A DNA stretch of 64,000 nt from Peptostreptococcus porci (GCF_009695815.1 NZ_VUNE01000003.1:186001-250000), one strand, 5' to 3'; numbered from the stretch's first letter, positions 9,312 to 19,059 are shown. Notes: a model not told the origin generated them from the sequence alone. Program-made: numbers and translations.

Positions 9312-9995
9312 TTAAATTATTCCAAAAACAGACAATATCATAGGTATGAACACAGCCGGTGCAATATTTGCAACCCTAATATTTTTGTCCAATACCAAAT
9401 TTATTGCTATGCCCAAAATCGCAATGCCTCCTATACTACTGACAGATGCAATGACTGGATCACCCAAATATTGACTGATAATTGTCGCCAACAACACAAA
9501 TAGCCCTTGATAAATAAATACGCTTACTGATGAAAAAGCGACACCAATCCCCATTGTCGCTGCAAACACTGCACTGATGATACCATCTATTATACCTTTG
9601 GCAACTAATGTATCTCCATTCCCTGTCAAACCCGCATCCAATGCTCCAACAATTCCCATCGCACCAGCACAAAAGAGAATGCTCGCTGTTACAAAACCCT
9701 CGGCAAACCTAGATTTTTCTCCCTTGCTAAATCTACTTTGTAAATAAGCTCCCAGCCTATTCACCTTTGCATCAAAATCAAAAAATTCACCGATTACAGT
9801 TCCTATAGCAATAGAAATAATAATCAATAAGGTATTTTCGCCCTTAATGGCAAGTGTAATTCCAATGTAGAATACACATAACCCCATAGCCTTAATCAAG
9901 GTTTCCCTTATCCTATCAGGTATTCCCTTCTTTAGAAAAAGACCAATAATCGCACCTGCTGCGATGCATAATGCATTTATCAAATTGTAAAGCAT
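9312..9995 (-). CDS. DUF554 family membrane protein
   Basis: Member of the YdfK/DUF554 group of small integral membrane proteins of unproven function (often presumed transporters). It has 227 residues, almost entirely hydrophobic, with about six or seven membrane segments and many small residues (GAIIGLFLKKG; GAMGIVGALDAGLTGN; SSVSVFIYQG). A frame extends 15 bases upstream to another possible start. I choose 9995 because GGGAGGAAA precedes it by a normal distance. It sits between the CoA-transferase and the phosphodiesterase genes on the same strand with short gaps (35 and 24 bases). Confidence 0.85.
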   Translation of the reverse strand: MLYNLINALCIAAGAIIGLFLKKGIPDRIRETLIKAMGLCVFYIGITLAIKGENTLLIIISIAIGTVIGEFFDFDAKVNRLGAYLQSRFSKGEKSRFAEGFVTASILFCAGAMGIVGALDAGLTGNGDTLVAKGIIDGIISAVFAATMGIGVAFSSVSVFIYQGLFVLLATIISQYLGDPVIASVSSIGGIAILGIAINLVLDKNIRVANIAPAVFIPMILSVFGII

Positions 9996-10030
9996 CAAAT
10001 TTCCTCCCATATTCGAAATTATTTTCTTCT

Positions 10031-11560
10031 TTATTTATCAAAAATCTTTCTGTCCATCAACTTCAGATTTTCTGATATTCTTGTTCTGAAATCCATTACA
10101 CCAAATATTTCACTTTCTATATCAATTCCTGGAGCGACCTCAGTTAAGATTAAGCCTTCATCATCATATTTGAACACACATCTTTCAGTAACTAAAATAA
10201 CATTTTGCCCATTGATCCTGCTCTGATGTGCACTAAATGTAACTTCATCAATACTATTTTTAAATTTTTTAGTCTTACCTTCACTCAATATTACAAGCTT
10301 TCCATTTTCAAATTTCGTTTTTAATCCATTGGAAGTCATCGTTCCGCAAAATACAATATTCTTTGTCGATTGCGTTATATCAATAAATCCTCCACAACCA
10401 CCAATTCTATCTCCAAACCTACTTACATTAATATTGCCATTTGAATCAATTTGTGCGAAGCCCAAGAAAGATTTATCCAATCCACCACTATTATAAAAAT
10501 CAAACTGAGATGCCATAGGTAGAGATGCCCATGCATTCACAGCAGAACCAAAATTCGAACCACCCAAAGGTATTCCTCCGATAAGCCCACTTTCAACTGT
10601 CAAAACTATATCAGAAATTCCTGCTTCGACTGCTGCAGAAGATACGGCTTCCGGTATTCCAATTCCCAAATTGACAACAGATCCACTCTTCAATTCCTCT
10701 ATAGCTCTCCTCGCAATTATTTTTCTCTCATCAAAAATCACGCCTGATATTGAAAATTCATTGGAGTTGTACTTTCCTGCAATAACTGGACTATAGAAGG
10801 TGCCCGGTGTCTGTCTATGATATATCTCAGGCTCCTCAGATATGACGACAGCATCTACAAACACACCTGGAATTACAACATCTTTTCTATTGATAGATGC
10901 AGAAGACACAATATTTTTTACCTGAACAATAACCTTTCCTCCGCTGGCCTTGACCGCCATAGCGATATCTAATGAATCGATTATTGAAGACTCGTCCTCC
11001 ATCGTAATGTTTCCATGCTCATCTGCAGTCGTACCTCTTATTATACCTATATCGTACTTGGGAACTTTGTACTTTAGATATTCAACATCATCTATATGTA
11101 TCAGCTCCACTAAATCTTCCTTTGCAGCCTCGTTTACCTTTCCACCCTTAAGTCTCGGATCGCAATATGTATTCAAACCTATCCTCGTTATTTCAAAAGG
11201 CTTTTTCCCCGCCGCTTGTCTATACAGATGGGATATTACACCCTGAGGAAAATTATATGCCTCAACCTCATTATTCAACGCCATTTTTATCATTGGCTGA
11301 TTGTTCGCAAAGTGTGCTGTAACATACCTCTTTATCAAGCCTGGAAAACTCATTTCACATACACCTTGATCTCTGTTATTTCCTATTCCAGCACCTTGAT
11401 AAACAGTTAAACCTCTGGGGCTTCCAGTATTTTTAAACCTTTCACCAATGCCCACCATTATTTCTCTGGCTGCAGTCGCCAACATAAAACCAGACAGCGC
11501 AACTGTATCACCGTCTTTTATAAGATTAATAGCCTCATCCAACTTCACGTTCTTATTCAT
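10031..11560 (-). CDS. Acetate/propionate CoA-transferase family protein
   Basis: Transfers CoA between acyl-CoA and short-chain carboxylates through a glutamyl-CoA intermediate. The 509 residues are a fused alpha-beta class I transferase of the Pct/YdiF type. The N-terminal half has the glycine-rich YQGAGIGNNRD. The C-terminal half has NLGIGIP and TVESGLIGG, where Glu at about residue 323 is the expected nucleophile. Such enzymes serve propionate, lactate or acetate/butyrate fermentation; the exact acyl pair cannot be read. The start is preceded by GGGGGAAG. The glyA terminator ends only about 15 bases upstream, so the gene depends on readthrough or a promoter buried there. Confidence 0.9.
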   Translation of the reverse strand: MNKNVKLDEAINLIKDGDTVALSGFMLATAAREIMVGIGERFKNTGSPRGLTVYQGAGIGNNRDQGVCEMSFPGLIKRYVTAHFANNQPMIKMALNNEVEAYNFPQGVISHLYRQAAGKKPFEITRIGLNTYCDPRLKGGKVNEAAKEDLVELIHIDDVEYLKYKVPKYDIGIIRGTTADEHGNITMEDESSIIDSLDIAMAVKASGGKVIVQVKNIVSSASINRKDVVIPGVFVDAVVISEEPEIYHRQTPGTFYSPVIAGKYNSNEFSISGVIFDERKIIARRAIEELKSGSVVNLGIGIPEAVSSAAVEAGISDIVLTVESGLIGGIPLGGSNFGSAVNAWASLPMASQFDFYNSGGLDKSFLGFAQIDSNGNINVSRFGDRIGGCGGFIDITQSTKNIVFCGTMTSNGLKTKFENGKLVILSEGKTKKFKNSIDEVTFSAHQSRINGQNVILVTERCVFKYDDEGLILTEVAPGIDIESEIFGVMDFRTRISENLKLMDRKIFDK

Positions 11561-11575
11561 ACTTCCCCCAAAAAT

Positions 11576-11609
11576 AATAGAGTGAGAAATTAAATTCTCC
11601 CACTCTATT
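11576..11609 (-). terminator. Terminator of glyA
   Basis: Arms aatagagtgagaa (11576-11588) and ttctcccactctatt (11595-11609) pair with a two-base bulge. On the minus strand a T-rich run follows and merges into the ribosome site of the CoA-transferase gene. Confidence 0.7.
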
Positions 11610-11695
11610 TTATCATACTTTTAACTAAAAAAATAAATATTTATTATTCTAATGTCAACTATTTTAAATCTGAAAAACAAATAATATCATCGCTT

Positions 11696-12934
11696 TTATT
11701 TCTCAAATTCCGGTAATGGATATTTCTCAGTTAATCCCACAACAATTTTCTGTGCAGCTTCTATATCTCTATAAGTTATTACCAAATCAATAGCTTCAGC
11801 GATCTTTATCATATCATCGCCATTCATACCTCTTGATGTGACAGCAGGTGTACCAATTCTAATTCCACTAGTTTCTACAAAGCTTGCCTTATCAAATGGT
11901 ATGGAGTTTTTATTCACAGTTATATACGCCTCGTCCAAAAGAGTTTCAGCCTCTTTTCCAGTCATCTTCTTTGAAACTAAATTCAGCAGTATCAAGTGAT
12001 TGTCCGTTCCTCCTGAAACCAAGTCAAATCCTCTCTTTTTCAACTCATCAGCTAGGATGGAAGCATTTTTGACGATATTTTTCTGATATTCTATAAAATC
12101 ATTCTGCAAGGCTTCTTTGAAACACACTGCCTTTGCCGCAATAATGTGTTCCAGAGGACCACCTTGAATTCCTGGAAAAATTGCCTTATCAACTTTTTTT
12201 GCATATTTTTCCTTACAAAGTATTATTCCACCTCTTGGTCCTCTCAAAGTTTTATGAGTAGTACTAGTCACAAAATCGGCAAATTCGACTGGATTATTAT
12301 GTAATCCAGCAGCAACCAAGCCTGCAATATGAGCCATATCCACCATAAAATATGCATCCACTTCCCTTGCGATATCAGATATCTTCTTGAAATCAATCTC
12401 TCTCGGATAAGCACTGGCTCCAGCTACTATCATCTTTGGTTTTTCTATAAGTGCGATTTCTCTTAATTTATCATAGTCTATCATTTCAGTTTCCGGATTT
12501 ACTCCATAAGCGACAAAATTGTAGTTAACACCAGACATATTCACTGGAGAACCATGTGTCAAATGCCCACCCTGAGACAAATCCATGCCTAAAACCTTAT
12601 CTCCATAATCCAATACAGCAAAATACACTGCTTGATTTGCTTGTGATCCAGAATGAGGTTGAACATTGGCATGCTCAGCACCAAAAATTCTTTTCAATCT
12701 TTCTATTGCAAGATTTTCTAACTCGTCGACGTGTTGGCAACCTCCATAGTATCTTTTCGAAGGATACCCCTCTGCATACTTATTTGTAAAATAGCTTCCC
12801 ATAGTTTCCATAACAGCGTTGGACACAATATTTTCAGAAGCTATCAATTCAATATTTCTCTGTTGCCTATCGTATTCCTTGACCAAAGTTTCATAGACTT
12901 CTTGATCTGCTTTCTTTAGATACTCAAATTTCAT
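11696..12934 (-). CDS. glyA: Serine hydroxymethyltransferase
   Basis: PLP enzyme that interconverts serine and glycine and loads one carbon on tetrahydrofolate. The 412 residues are standard. IASENIVS near the N-terminus binds substrate. [13 protein letters not shown] places the PLP Asp and His. [13 protein letters not shown] carries the PLP Lys at about residue 228. The ATG is preceded by GGAGG at eight bases. Terminated just after the gene; no glycine riboswitch is visible upstream. Serine itself is made by the serA cluster 13 kb away. Confidence 0.97.
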   Translation of the reverse strand: MKFEYLKKADQEVYETLVKEYDRQQRNIELIASENIVSNAVMETMGSYFTNKYAEGYPSKRYYGGCQHVDELENLAIERLKRIFGAEHANVQPHSGSQANQAVYFAVLDYGDKVLGMDLSQGGHLTHGSPVNMSGVNYNFVAYGVNPETEMIDYDKLREIALIEKPKMIVAGASAYPREIDFKKISDIAREVDAYFMVDMAHIAGLVAAGLHNNPVEFADFVTSTTHKTLRGPRGGIILCKEKYAKKVDKAIFPGIQGGPLEHIIAAKAVCFKEALQNDFIEYQKNIVKNASILADELKKRGFDLVSGGTDNHLILLNLVSKKMTGKEAETLLDEAYITVNKNSIPFDKASFVETSGIRIGTPAVTSRGMNGDDMIKIAEAIDLVITYRDIEAAQKIVVGLTEKYPLPEFEK

Positions 12935-13047
12935 GGTACATAACCTCCTTCATAAACTACTATTTCACCATATGAATCTACCATATAGTCTTTTTTTATG
13001 ACCTTTTTATTATTATACCAAAAAAATCTCTATTATAACACATTCTA

Positions 13048-13839
13048 TTAGTCTGCAATGATTAAATTTATCCCCATTTTATTTATAATCTCTACCCACT
13101 CGTCACTGATTCCTCTGTCGGTTATGATATTATCTATGTAATCAAGCTCACATATAAAAGCAGATGCCACATTGCCAAATTTGGAAGAGTCTACTAGCAA
13201 AAATACTTCTAGTGAATTATTAATCACCTCTTTTTTCAGCAATATTTCGTAGGAATATGCACATGTTATTCCTAGCTTTTCGTGAACGCCCGCAGCCGAC
13301 AAAAACAATTTATTAGTCCTCGTATTCTTTACAAGCTCCATATCTATTGATGGTTCAAACATTCCTGTATCCCTATGAAATTTTCCTCCAGATACAATTA
13401 TTTCTGCATTTGGCTTTCCAAGAAGGTGAATCAGGTTATTTGCACTAAACACCAACGCCGTAAAGCTCAATTCGTTATCTATGTTTTGTGTTAATTTTTC
13501 AGTTGTAGTTCCTGTATCAATCACAACAACATCGTTTTCACACACAAATTCAGCCGCTTTTTTTCCAATACAGTTCTTTTGATATTCCATTTTATGAGAA
13601 TTTATACTTATACTATATGAAAACTCATCAGACTTATTTACTGGATTGTCTTCTCTGGGATTAAAAACAGCCGCACCATAAAAATTATCTATTATATTTT
13701 TCTCTTCAAGAGTTTTTAAATCTCTTCTAATTGTCATTTCAGATACATTTAGTTCATTTGCCAAATCTTTTACCGATGAACCATTTGAACTTTTTAAAAT
13801 AGATATTATATTATTAATTCTATCTTCTCTTTTAGACAA
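13048..13839 (-). CDS. DeoR-family transcriptional repressor
   Basis: DNA-binding regulator of 263 residues. It has an N-terminal winged helix with the family helix-turn-helix (SVKDLANELNVSEMTIRRDLKTLEEK, about 20-45, including the TIRRDL signature). The C-terminal half is the sugar-phosphate sensor domain with VVIDTGTTTEKL and VSGGKF-like loops. Start TTG with GGAGGT six bases upstream. It is divergent from deoC-deoB-nupC-pdp across a 304-base gap, so it most likely represses that operon and responds to a deoxyribose phosphate. That is inference from position; the family also controls fructose, galactitol and other operons. Confidence 0.9.
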   Translation of the reverse strand: MSKREDRINNIISILKSSNGSSVKDLANELNVSEMTIRRDLKTLEEKNIIDNFYGAAVFNPREDNPVNKSDEFSYSISINSHKMEYQKNCIGKKAAEFVCENDVVVIDTGTTTEKLTQNIDNELSFTALVFSANNLIHLLGKPNAEIIVSGGKFHRDTGMFEPSIDMELVKNTRTNKLFLSAAGVHEKLGITCAYSYEILLKKEVINNSLEVFLLVDSSKFGNVASAFICELDYIDNIITDRGISDEWVEIINKMGINLIIAD

Positions 13840-14041
13840 AATGCCACCTCCGTTCCTGTGTATAAAATCAATTTTAGATAATTATATCATAATATCAAAA
13901 AAAAATCTAAATATAAAGGTAATTTTTGTTACTTTTTGAAAAAATCTATAAAGAACACCCCATTTTATGATTGAATTATAACATTTTTGATATATTTTTG
14001 AAAAAATATAACCTATTTTTGATTGATAACTAACAAAATCG

Positions 14042-14070
14042 TTGACAAAAAATGTTTTCAAGTGTATTAT
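14042..14070 (+). promoter_or_regulatory. Strong sigma-A promoter of the deo operon
   Basis: A consensus TTGACA (14042-14047), 17 bases, and TATTAT (14065-14070) directly preceded by TG. Expected start near 14077, giving a leader of about 67 bases. Confidence 0.75.
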
Positions 14071-14088
14071 TATAGTCATAGAGTTAAA

Positions 14089-14106
14089 ATGTTCGAGAAA
14101 GAACAT
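14089..14106 (+). promoter_or_regulatory. Candidate operator in the deo leader
   Basis: ATGTTC and GAACAT are exact inverted copies separated by 6 bases, about 12 bases downstream of the expected transcription start. This is a reasonable roadblock-type binding site for the divergently encoded DeoR-family protein. The pairing is seen; the partner is inferred. Confidence 0.4.
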
Positions 14107-14143
14107 AAAAAACAAAAATCTAACTCATTTGAAAGGAGTAATA

Positions 14144-14812
14144 ATGGAAAAAGAATTTATACTAAGCCATATTGACCACACGCTTCTAAAGGCGTATTCA
14201 ACGTGGGAAGACATCGTAAAATTGTGTGATGAAGCCGTAGAATTTAAAACTGCATCGGTTTGTATTCCACAAGCATACATCAAAAGAGTACATGAACGCT
14301 ATAATACAAAGATAAATATTTGTACGGTAGTTGGTTTTCCTTTGGGATATAACTCTACCGAATCAAAGCTGTTAGAAGTAAAAAATGCGTTAGAGGATGG
14401 TGCCAATGAAATAGATATGGTAATCAACATCTCAGATGTAAAAAATGGAGATTACAAAAAGGTAGAGTCCGAAATCTGCGAACTGAAAAAAGCTTGTGGA
14501 GATAAGGTTTTGAAAGTAATTATAGAAACTTGTTATCTTACTGAAGAAGAAAAAATAGAAATGTGTAAGGCCGTAACAAATGCAAAAGCCGACTATATTA
14601 AAACTTCTACAGGATTCGGCACTGGTGGCGCAACAATGGAAGATATTTTATTGTTCAAAAATCACATCGGACCAGAGGTAAAAATCAAGGCTGCAGGCGG
14701 TGTGAAAAGTATCGATGACCTAGAAGCATTTATCGATGCCGGATGCTCAAGAATAGGAACTAGCTCGGCAGTCAGTATGCTAAAAGGAGAAAAAAACGAT
14801 TTAGGATATTAA
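14144..14812 (+). CDS. deoC: Deoxyribose-phosphate aldolase
   Basis: Cleaves 2-deoxyribose-5-phosphate to acetaldehyde and glyceraldehyde-3-phosphate by a Schiff base. It has 222 residues as a TIM barrel: IDHTLLKA at the N-terminus, CTVVGFPLG, NEIDMVINI, the active-site YIKTSTGF (Schiff-base Lys), and KAAGGV (second Lys). The frame runs 34 codons further upstream, but AAAGGAG just before 14144 and the family's MDH(T)LL opening fix the start. First gene of the deo operon. Confidence 0.96.
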   Translation: MEKEFILSHIDHTLLKAYSTWEDIVKLCDEAVEFKTASVCIPQAYIKRVHERYNTKINICTVVGFPLGYNSTESKLLEVKNALEDGANEIDMVINISDVKNGDYKKVESEICELKKACGDKVLKVIIETCYLTEEEKIEMCKAVTNAKADYIKTSTGFGTGGATMEDILLFKNHIGPEVKIKAAGGVKSIDDLEAFIDAGCSRIGTSSAVSMLKGEKNDLGY

Positions 14813-14839
14813 AAGCTTATAATTATTGAGGGATGAATT

Positions 14840-16030
14840 ATGAAAAAGAATAAAGTAAAAAGAGTTTTTCTGATCGTGTTAGATAGCTTTGGAATTGGAG
14901 AAATGCCTGATGCAGAAAAATATGGGGATAAAGGTAGTAATACACTTTCGGCAATAGTTAAGTCTGAAAAATATAACACTCCTTGCTTACAGAAAATGGG
15001 ACTTTTTAATATTGAGGGTGTACAAGATCTCAATATGGCAACAAAATCTCCAATAGGCAGCTTTGCAAGATTAGCAGAAGCTTCTAATGGAAAAGATACG
15101 ACAATCGGCCACTGGGAAATATCTGGGATAATTTCAGAAAAACCACTACCAACCTTCCCAGATGGCTTTCCGAATGATTTTTTGGAGGAATTTTCTAAAA
15201 AGGTTGGAAGAGGTTATCTTTGCAACAAACCATATTCTGGAACTGATGTTATCAGAGATTTTGGTGAGCAACATATTAATTCTGGTGACTTGATAGTCTA
15301 CACTTCAGCAGATTCAGTTTTTCAGATTGCGGCTCATGAGGAAATTGTTCCTCTGGACGAATTGTATAGCTACTGTGAAACTGCTAGAGAAATGTTGAAG
15401 GGCGATAAACTGGGAGTTGGAAGAGTAATTGCCAGACCTTTTGTTGGCGATATTGGCAATTTTACTAGGACATCAAACAGACACGACTACTCTCTACTAC
15501 CTCCATCAAAAACAATTATGGACGAATTGATAGAAAATGGATATCAGACAATTGGAGTTGGAAAGATTTTTGATATTTTTGCCGGCAAGGGAATACAAAA
15601 AACATATAAAATGAAAGATAATTCTGATGGCATGAATATAACTTTGAGCTTGATGGACGAGGATTTCGAAGGTCTATGCTTTGTCAATCTTGTTGATTTC
15701 GATATGAAATATGGTCATAGGAACGATGTCGATGGATATGCAAATGCCGCAACTGAGTTCGATATTCAGCTCGAAAAAATGATAAAAAAAATGAACAAGG
15801 ATGATGTTTTGATTGTTACAGCTGATCATGGCTGCGATCCATCTACACCTAGCACAGATCATTCAAGAGAGTACGTACCAATGATGATTTATGGAGACAC
15901 CATCAAACCAGGAGTAAATCTTGGAACTAGAGATAGTTTTTCAGATATAGCAAAAACAATCTCAGAAATTTTGTCTACAAAAGGTGATTTTTGTGGAAAT
16001 AGTTTTCTAAATAAAATAGTCAAAAACTAG
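14840..16030 (+). CDS. deoB: Phosphopentomutase
   Basis: Interconverts (deoxy)ribose-1-phosphate and -5-phosphate, linking nucleoside phosphorolysis to DeoC. It has 396 residues of the alkaline-phosphatase superfamily: VLDSFGIGEMPDA (metal Asp), KDTTIGHWE with the phosphorylated Thr, and C-terminal VTADHGCDPSTPSTDHSRE (metal Asp/His). GAGGGA precedes the ATG. Second in deoC-deoB-nupC-pdp; nupC follows after eight bases. Confidence 0.96.
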   Translation: MKKNKVKRVFLIVLDSFGIGEMPDAEKYGDKGSNTLSAIVKSEKYNTPCLQKMGLFNIEGVQDLNMATKSPIGSFARLAEASNGKDTTIGHWEISGIISEKPLPTFPDGFPNDFLEEFSKKVGRGYLCNKPYSGTDVIRDFGEQHINSGDLIVYTSADSVFQIAAHEEIVPLDELYSYCETAREMLKGDKLGVGRVIARPFVGDIGNFTRTSNRHDYSLLPPSKTIMDELIENGYQTIGVGKIFDIFAGKGIQKTYKMKDNSDGMNITLSLMDEDFEGLCFVNLVDFDMKYGHRNDVDGYANAATEFDIQLEKMIKKMNKDDVLIVTADHGCDPSTPSTDHSREYVPMMIYGDTIKPGVNLGTRDSFSDIAKTISEILSTKGDFCGNSFLNKIVKN

Positions 16031-16038
16031 GAGGACAT

Positions 16039-17241
16039 ATGAAAATTTTATTAAACATTTTAGGAATTATTGTTATCTTGGCATTAATGTTTGCCATATC
16101 GTACAATAGAAAAGCCATCGACAAAAAGCAAATAATAAAGGCTTTGATTGTACAATTTATTATCGCAGCACTTATCGTAAAGCTTCCCGCTGGTAGAAGT
16201 GTTATTTCAAGCGTAAGTGATGCAGTTGCAAAGGTATTAGGTTACGGTAGCGAGGGAATACAGTTTGTTTTCGGATCTCTTGGTCTGTCTAGTGCACCAA
16301 CAGGATTTATTTTCGCATTCCAGACTTTGGGTAATATAGTGTTTATCTCTGCGTTAGTAGGAGTATTGTATTATTTAGGAATTTTGGGATTTATCGTTTC
16401 AAAAATAGGTTGGGTTCTTGGAAAAGTATTTAAAACTTCTGAGGTGGAAAGCTTCGTTGCAGTTGCAAATATGTTCTTGGGTCAGACTGACTCTCCAATA
16501 TTAGTAAGTAAATACCTTAATCTAATGACTGACAGTGAAATAATGTTGGTTTTGGTTTCTGGTATGGGAAGTATGTCAGTTAGTATCATAGCTGGATACG
16601 TTGCGTTGGGCATACCAATGGAGTCGTTACTTATTGCATCTACTCTAGTACCAGTCGGATCAATAATCATTTCAAAGATTGTATGCCCTCAGTCAGATAA
16701 AGTCAATGAAATTGATGAAGTTAAAATGGACAGAAAAGGTAATAACGAAAATGTAATCGATGCACTTTCTGCAGGCGCAATGGACGGTATGCAGATGGCA
16801 ATGGCTATCGGTGCTGCACTTATCGCCATAATTTCAATAGTTGCACTTATCAACGGTATTTTGGGTAACTTTGGTCTATCACTTGAGGGAATTTTATCAT
16901 ATATATTCGCACCAATTGGTTATATGATGGGACTTGATGGTGGAAATATACTAAAAGCAGGTGAACTATTAGGTTCAAAGCTTGTTTTAAATGAATTCGT
17001 AGCATACGGAAAACTTGCTCCAATCTTGGCTGGAATGGATCAGAGAACAGCCCTTATGCTTTGTATCTCATTGGCTGGATTCGCCAATGTAGGAAGTATA
17101 GGTATGTGTGTTTCTGGTATTTCTATACTTTGTCCAGAAAAAAAATCTACTCTTGCCAGACTTGGGGTCAGAGGAATGATAGGCGGATTCTCAGTTAGTT
17201 TATTATCAGCACTAATAGTTGGATTATTGATGTTGATATAA
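16039..17241 (+). CDS. nupC: Concentrative nucleoside transporter (NupC)
   Basis: Sodium- or proton-driven nucleoside importer of the inner membrane. It has 400 residues with about nine or ten membrane segments. Family features include GFIFAFQTLGNIVFIS, the ion/nucleoside-binding FLGQTDSPILV loop and LNEFVAYGKL near the end. AGGAGG precedes the start. Its place between deoB and pdp says it feeds pyrimidine (deoxy)nucleosides to the phosphorylase encoded next. Confidence 0.95.
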   Translation: MKILLNILGIIVILALMFAISYNRKAIDKKQIIKALIVQFIIAALIVKLPAGRSVISSVSDAVAKVLGYGSEGIQFVFGSLGLSSAPTGFIFAFQTLGNIVFISALVGVLYYLGILGFIVSKIGWVLGKVFKTSEVESFVAVANMFLGQTDSPILVSKYLNLMTDSEIMLVLVSGMGSMSVSIIAGYVALGIPMESLLIASTLVPVGSIIISKIVCPQSDKVNEIDEVKMDRKGNNENVIDALSAGAMDGMQMAMAIGAALIAIISIVALINGILGNFGLSLEGILSYIFAPIGYMMGLDGGNILKAGELLGSKLVLNEFVAYGKLAPILAGMDQRTALMLCISLAGFANVGSIGMCVSGISILCPEKKSTLARLGVRGMIGGFSVSLLSALIVGLLMLI

Positions 17242-17351
17242 CCACTTCAGAATTCGATCTACTCTACAGAGATTCGATTATATCAAATAAAAAACATAGC
17301 TACTATTATGTATTTTGACAAGTAAATTTAAGTTTTAGAAAGAGGCAAATT

Positions 17352-18653
17352 ATGAGATTTTTAGATATTATAGAGAAGAAAAAAAATAAACTAGCTTTGA
17401 CTGATGAAGAAATTCAATTTTGGATTGACGGTGTAACAAATGACACAATTCCTGACTATCAGACTAGCTCACTATTAATGGCGATAGTATTGAATGGAAT
17501 GGATGAAAAAGAGACTGCAAAGCTTGCTGAAGCAATGATGAATAGTGGAGATGTCCTTGATTTATCAGGCATACCAGGTATTAAGTCTGACAAACATTCC
17601 ACTGGTGGTGTTGGTGACAAAACCTCTTTGGCACTTGGAGCCATGGTTGCAGCTTGCGGCTTGAAGGTTGCAAAAATGTCAGGAAGAGGGCTTGGACACA
17701 CTGGTGGTACATTGGATAAACTAGAATCTATAGAAGGATTCAATATATTCCTTACTGAGGATCAATTCAAGAAACAGGTTAGCGAAATCGGACTTTCAAT
17801 AATTGGTCAAACTGGTGAATTAGTGCCTGCTGACAAAAAGTTATATGCACTTAGAGACGTAACAGCAACAGTAAACTCTATTCCACTGATAGCATCCTCA
17901 ATTATGTCTAAGAAGCTTGCATCTGGTTCAAATACTATTTTGCTAGACGTGAAATATGGTGAAGGTGCTTTCATGCAGACAATTGAAGACGCAAAAACTC
18001 TTGCTAATGCCATGATTTCTATCGGAAATAGACTAGGAAGAAACACAATGGCGATGATTACAGATATGAATCAGCCGTTGGGAAATACAATCGGAAATGC
18101 ACTAGAAGTTGAAGAAGCAATCGAAACAGTAAAAGGAAATGGTCCAAAAGACTTTACAGAGCTTTGTATGTGTGCTGGCGAAATAATGCTTATGCAGGGA
18201 AAAATAGCAAATTCTAAAGAAGAAGCAAGAAAAATGCTTCAAGAGGCAATCTCTTCTGGAAAAGCATTTGAAAAACTACTTCAGATGGTTGAATACCAAG
18301 GCGGAAATGTAGAACAGATCAAAAACACAAAGCTTCTTCCGCAGGCAAAATTTGTAACTGAAATGAAATCTAGAGAAGCTGGATATGTTGAACATATTCA
18401 CTCTCAGCAGTTGGGAATACTTGCAATGCATCTTGGTGCTGGTAGAGCAACAAAGGAAGACTCAATAAACTACGCAGTCGGCTTGAGAATGAACTCTAAA
18501 AAAGGTGACAAAATAGAAACTGGAGACCTACTTTGCACTGTTTACCACGACGAAGAATTAAAGCAAGAATGGATAGAAAACTTCTACAAAACATTCTCAT
18601 TTACAGATAATAAGGTTGATCCTATACCAATAGTTGAAGAAATATTGGGATAA
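17352..18653 (+). CDS. pdp: Pyrimidine-nucleoside phosphorylase
   Basis: Phosphorolyses uridine, thymidine and deoxyuridine to the base and (deoxy)ribose-1-phosphate, which DeoB and DeoC then degrade. It has 433 residues of the thymidine phosphorylase family: DKHSTGGVGDK (phosphate loop), and the signature SGRGLGHTGGTLDKLE. AAAGAGG lies before the ATG. Last gene of the operon, 110 bases after nupC and followed by a strong terminator. Could be called deoA; the Gram-positive type is normally broad for pyrimidines. Confidence 0.95.
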   Translation: MRFLDIIEKKKNKLALTDEEIQFWIDGVTNDTIPDYQTSSLLMAIVLNGMDEKETAKLAEAMMNSGDVLDLSGIPGIKSDKHSTGGVGDKTSLALGAMVAACGLKVAKMSGRGLGHTGGTLDKLESIEGFNIFLTEDQFKKQVSEIGLSIIGQTGELVPADKKLYALRDVTATVNSIPLIASSIMSKKLASGSNTILLDVKYGEGAFMQTIEDAKTLANAMISIGNRLGRNTMAMITDMNQPLGNTIGNALEVEEAIETVKGNGPKDFTELCMCAGEIMLMQGKIANSKEEARKMLQEAISSGKAFEKLLQMVEYQGGNVEQIKNTKLLPQAKFVTEMKSREAGYVEHIHSQQLGILAMHLGAGRATKEDSINYAVGLRMNSKKGDKIETGDLLCTVYHDEELKQEWIENFYKTFSFTDNKVDPIPIVEEILG

Positions 18654-18670
18654 TATATAGAATTAAACGA

Positions 18671-18713
18671 CCCGTATACTCTTAAAATTAATAATAAGAG
18701 TATACGGGTTTTT
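18671..18713 (+). terminator. Terminator of the deo operon
   Basis: A perfect 14-bp stem (cccgtatactctta at 18671-18684 with its complement at 18695-18708) is followed by TTTTT on the plus strand. Confidence 0.85.
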
Positions 18714-18738
18714 GCATATGAAAAAACCATAACATACA

Positions 18739-18818
18739 TTGATATACTGGAGTTAGGATAGTTATAATGCTATTCATTTCAGTTGCTAAGAATAGCCCTT
18801 CGAGGTTATTCTTTTTTT
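18739..18818 (+). ncRNA. Possible very short transcript: promoter followed at once by a terminator
   Basis: TTGATA (18739-18744), 18 bases and TATAAT (18763-18768) form a good promoter. About 20 bases after its expected start comes a 10-bp stem, aagaatagcc (18788-18797) with ggttattctt (18803-18812), and a run of seven T. No reading frame lies between. It may be a tiny RNA, an attenuator left after deletion of a gene, or a chance pairing beside the accessory region. Confidence 0.3.
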
Positions 18819-18820
18819 AC

Positions 18821-18847
18821 AAAAAATTAGAGGAGCTATTGCCCCTC
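18821..18847 (-). terminator. Terminator of the small membrane-protein gene
   Basis: On the minus strand gaggggc and gctcctc pair with one G-U, followed by a T-rich run. It resembles the terminator of the amidase remnant at 20891-20914 (same A-run, gagg, gcccctc order), which suggests common descent. Confidence 0.55.
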
Positions 18848-18880
18848 ACTTTTAATAATTTTATTTTAGACTTTATTTTT

Positions 18881-19051
18881 TTATTTTCTTTTATTCTTTA
18901 TTTCATCTACAGCATAAGTTCCTGATGCCACTAACATAATAGCATATAATGCCCTTCTCAGAATATCGCCTTTTATTTCTGGATCACTTAATGCTAAAGA
19001 AAAGAACGCAAAACATAACATAAAATATACTATTTTCATATTTTTTTTCAT
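18881..19051 (-). CDS. Small membrane protein, 56 aa (possibly 60 from GTG at 19063)
   Basis: Unrecognised. An N-terminal hydrophobic stretch (IVYFMLCFAFFSLAL) and a second one (LYAIMLVASGTYAV) flank a charged turn SDPEIKGDILRR; the end is lysine-rich. The ATG at 19051 has AAAGGTG about nine bases upstream. An alternative GTG at 19063 overlaps the stop of the upstream 22-codon ORF as GTGA, which would mean coupling. It belongs to the layer outside the 65-bp repeat next to rpsI. It might be the partner gene of a lost secreted toxin, but that is speculation. Confidence 0.45.
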   Translation of the reverse strand: MKKNMKIVYFMLCFAFFSLALSDPEIKGDILRRALYAIMLVASGTYAVDEIKNKRK

Positions 19052-19059
19052 AAACTCAT

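Larger units (their letters stand above)
13840..14143. other. Regulatory gap between repressor and deo operon
   Basis: Very AT-rich. It holds the deo promoter (14042-14070), a TGTTC/GAACA dyad (14089-14106) and, further left, an A/T palindrome around 13987-14010. The latter may belong to the repressor's own control. No gene was seen. Confidence 0.5.

Noticed and set aside
12935-13047. Glycine riboswitch or T-box in the glyA leader
   Set aside because: Only about 110 AT-rich bases, with no paired aptamer features and no T-box sequence.
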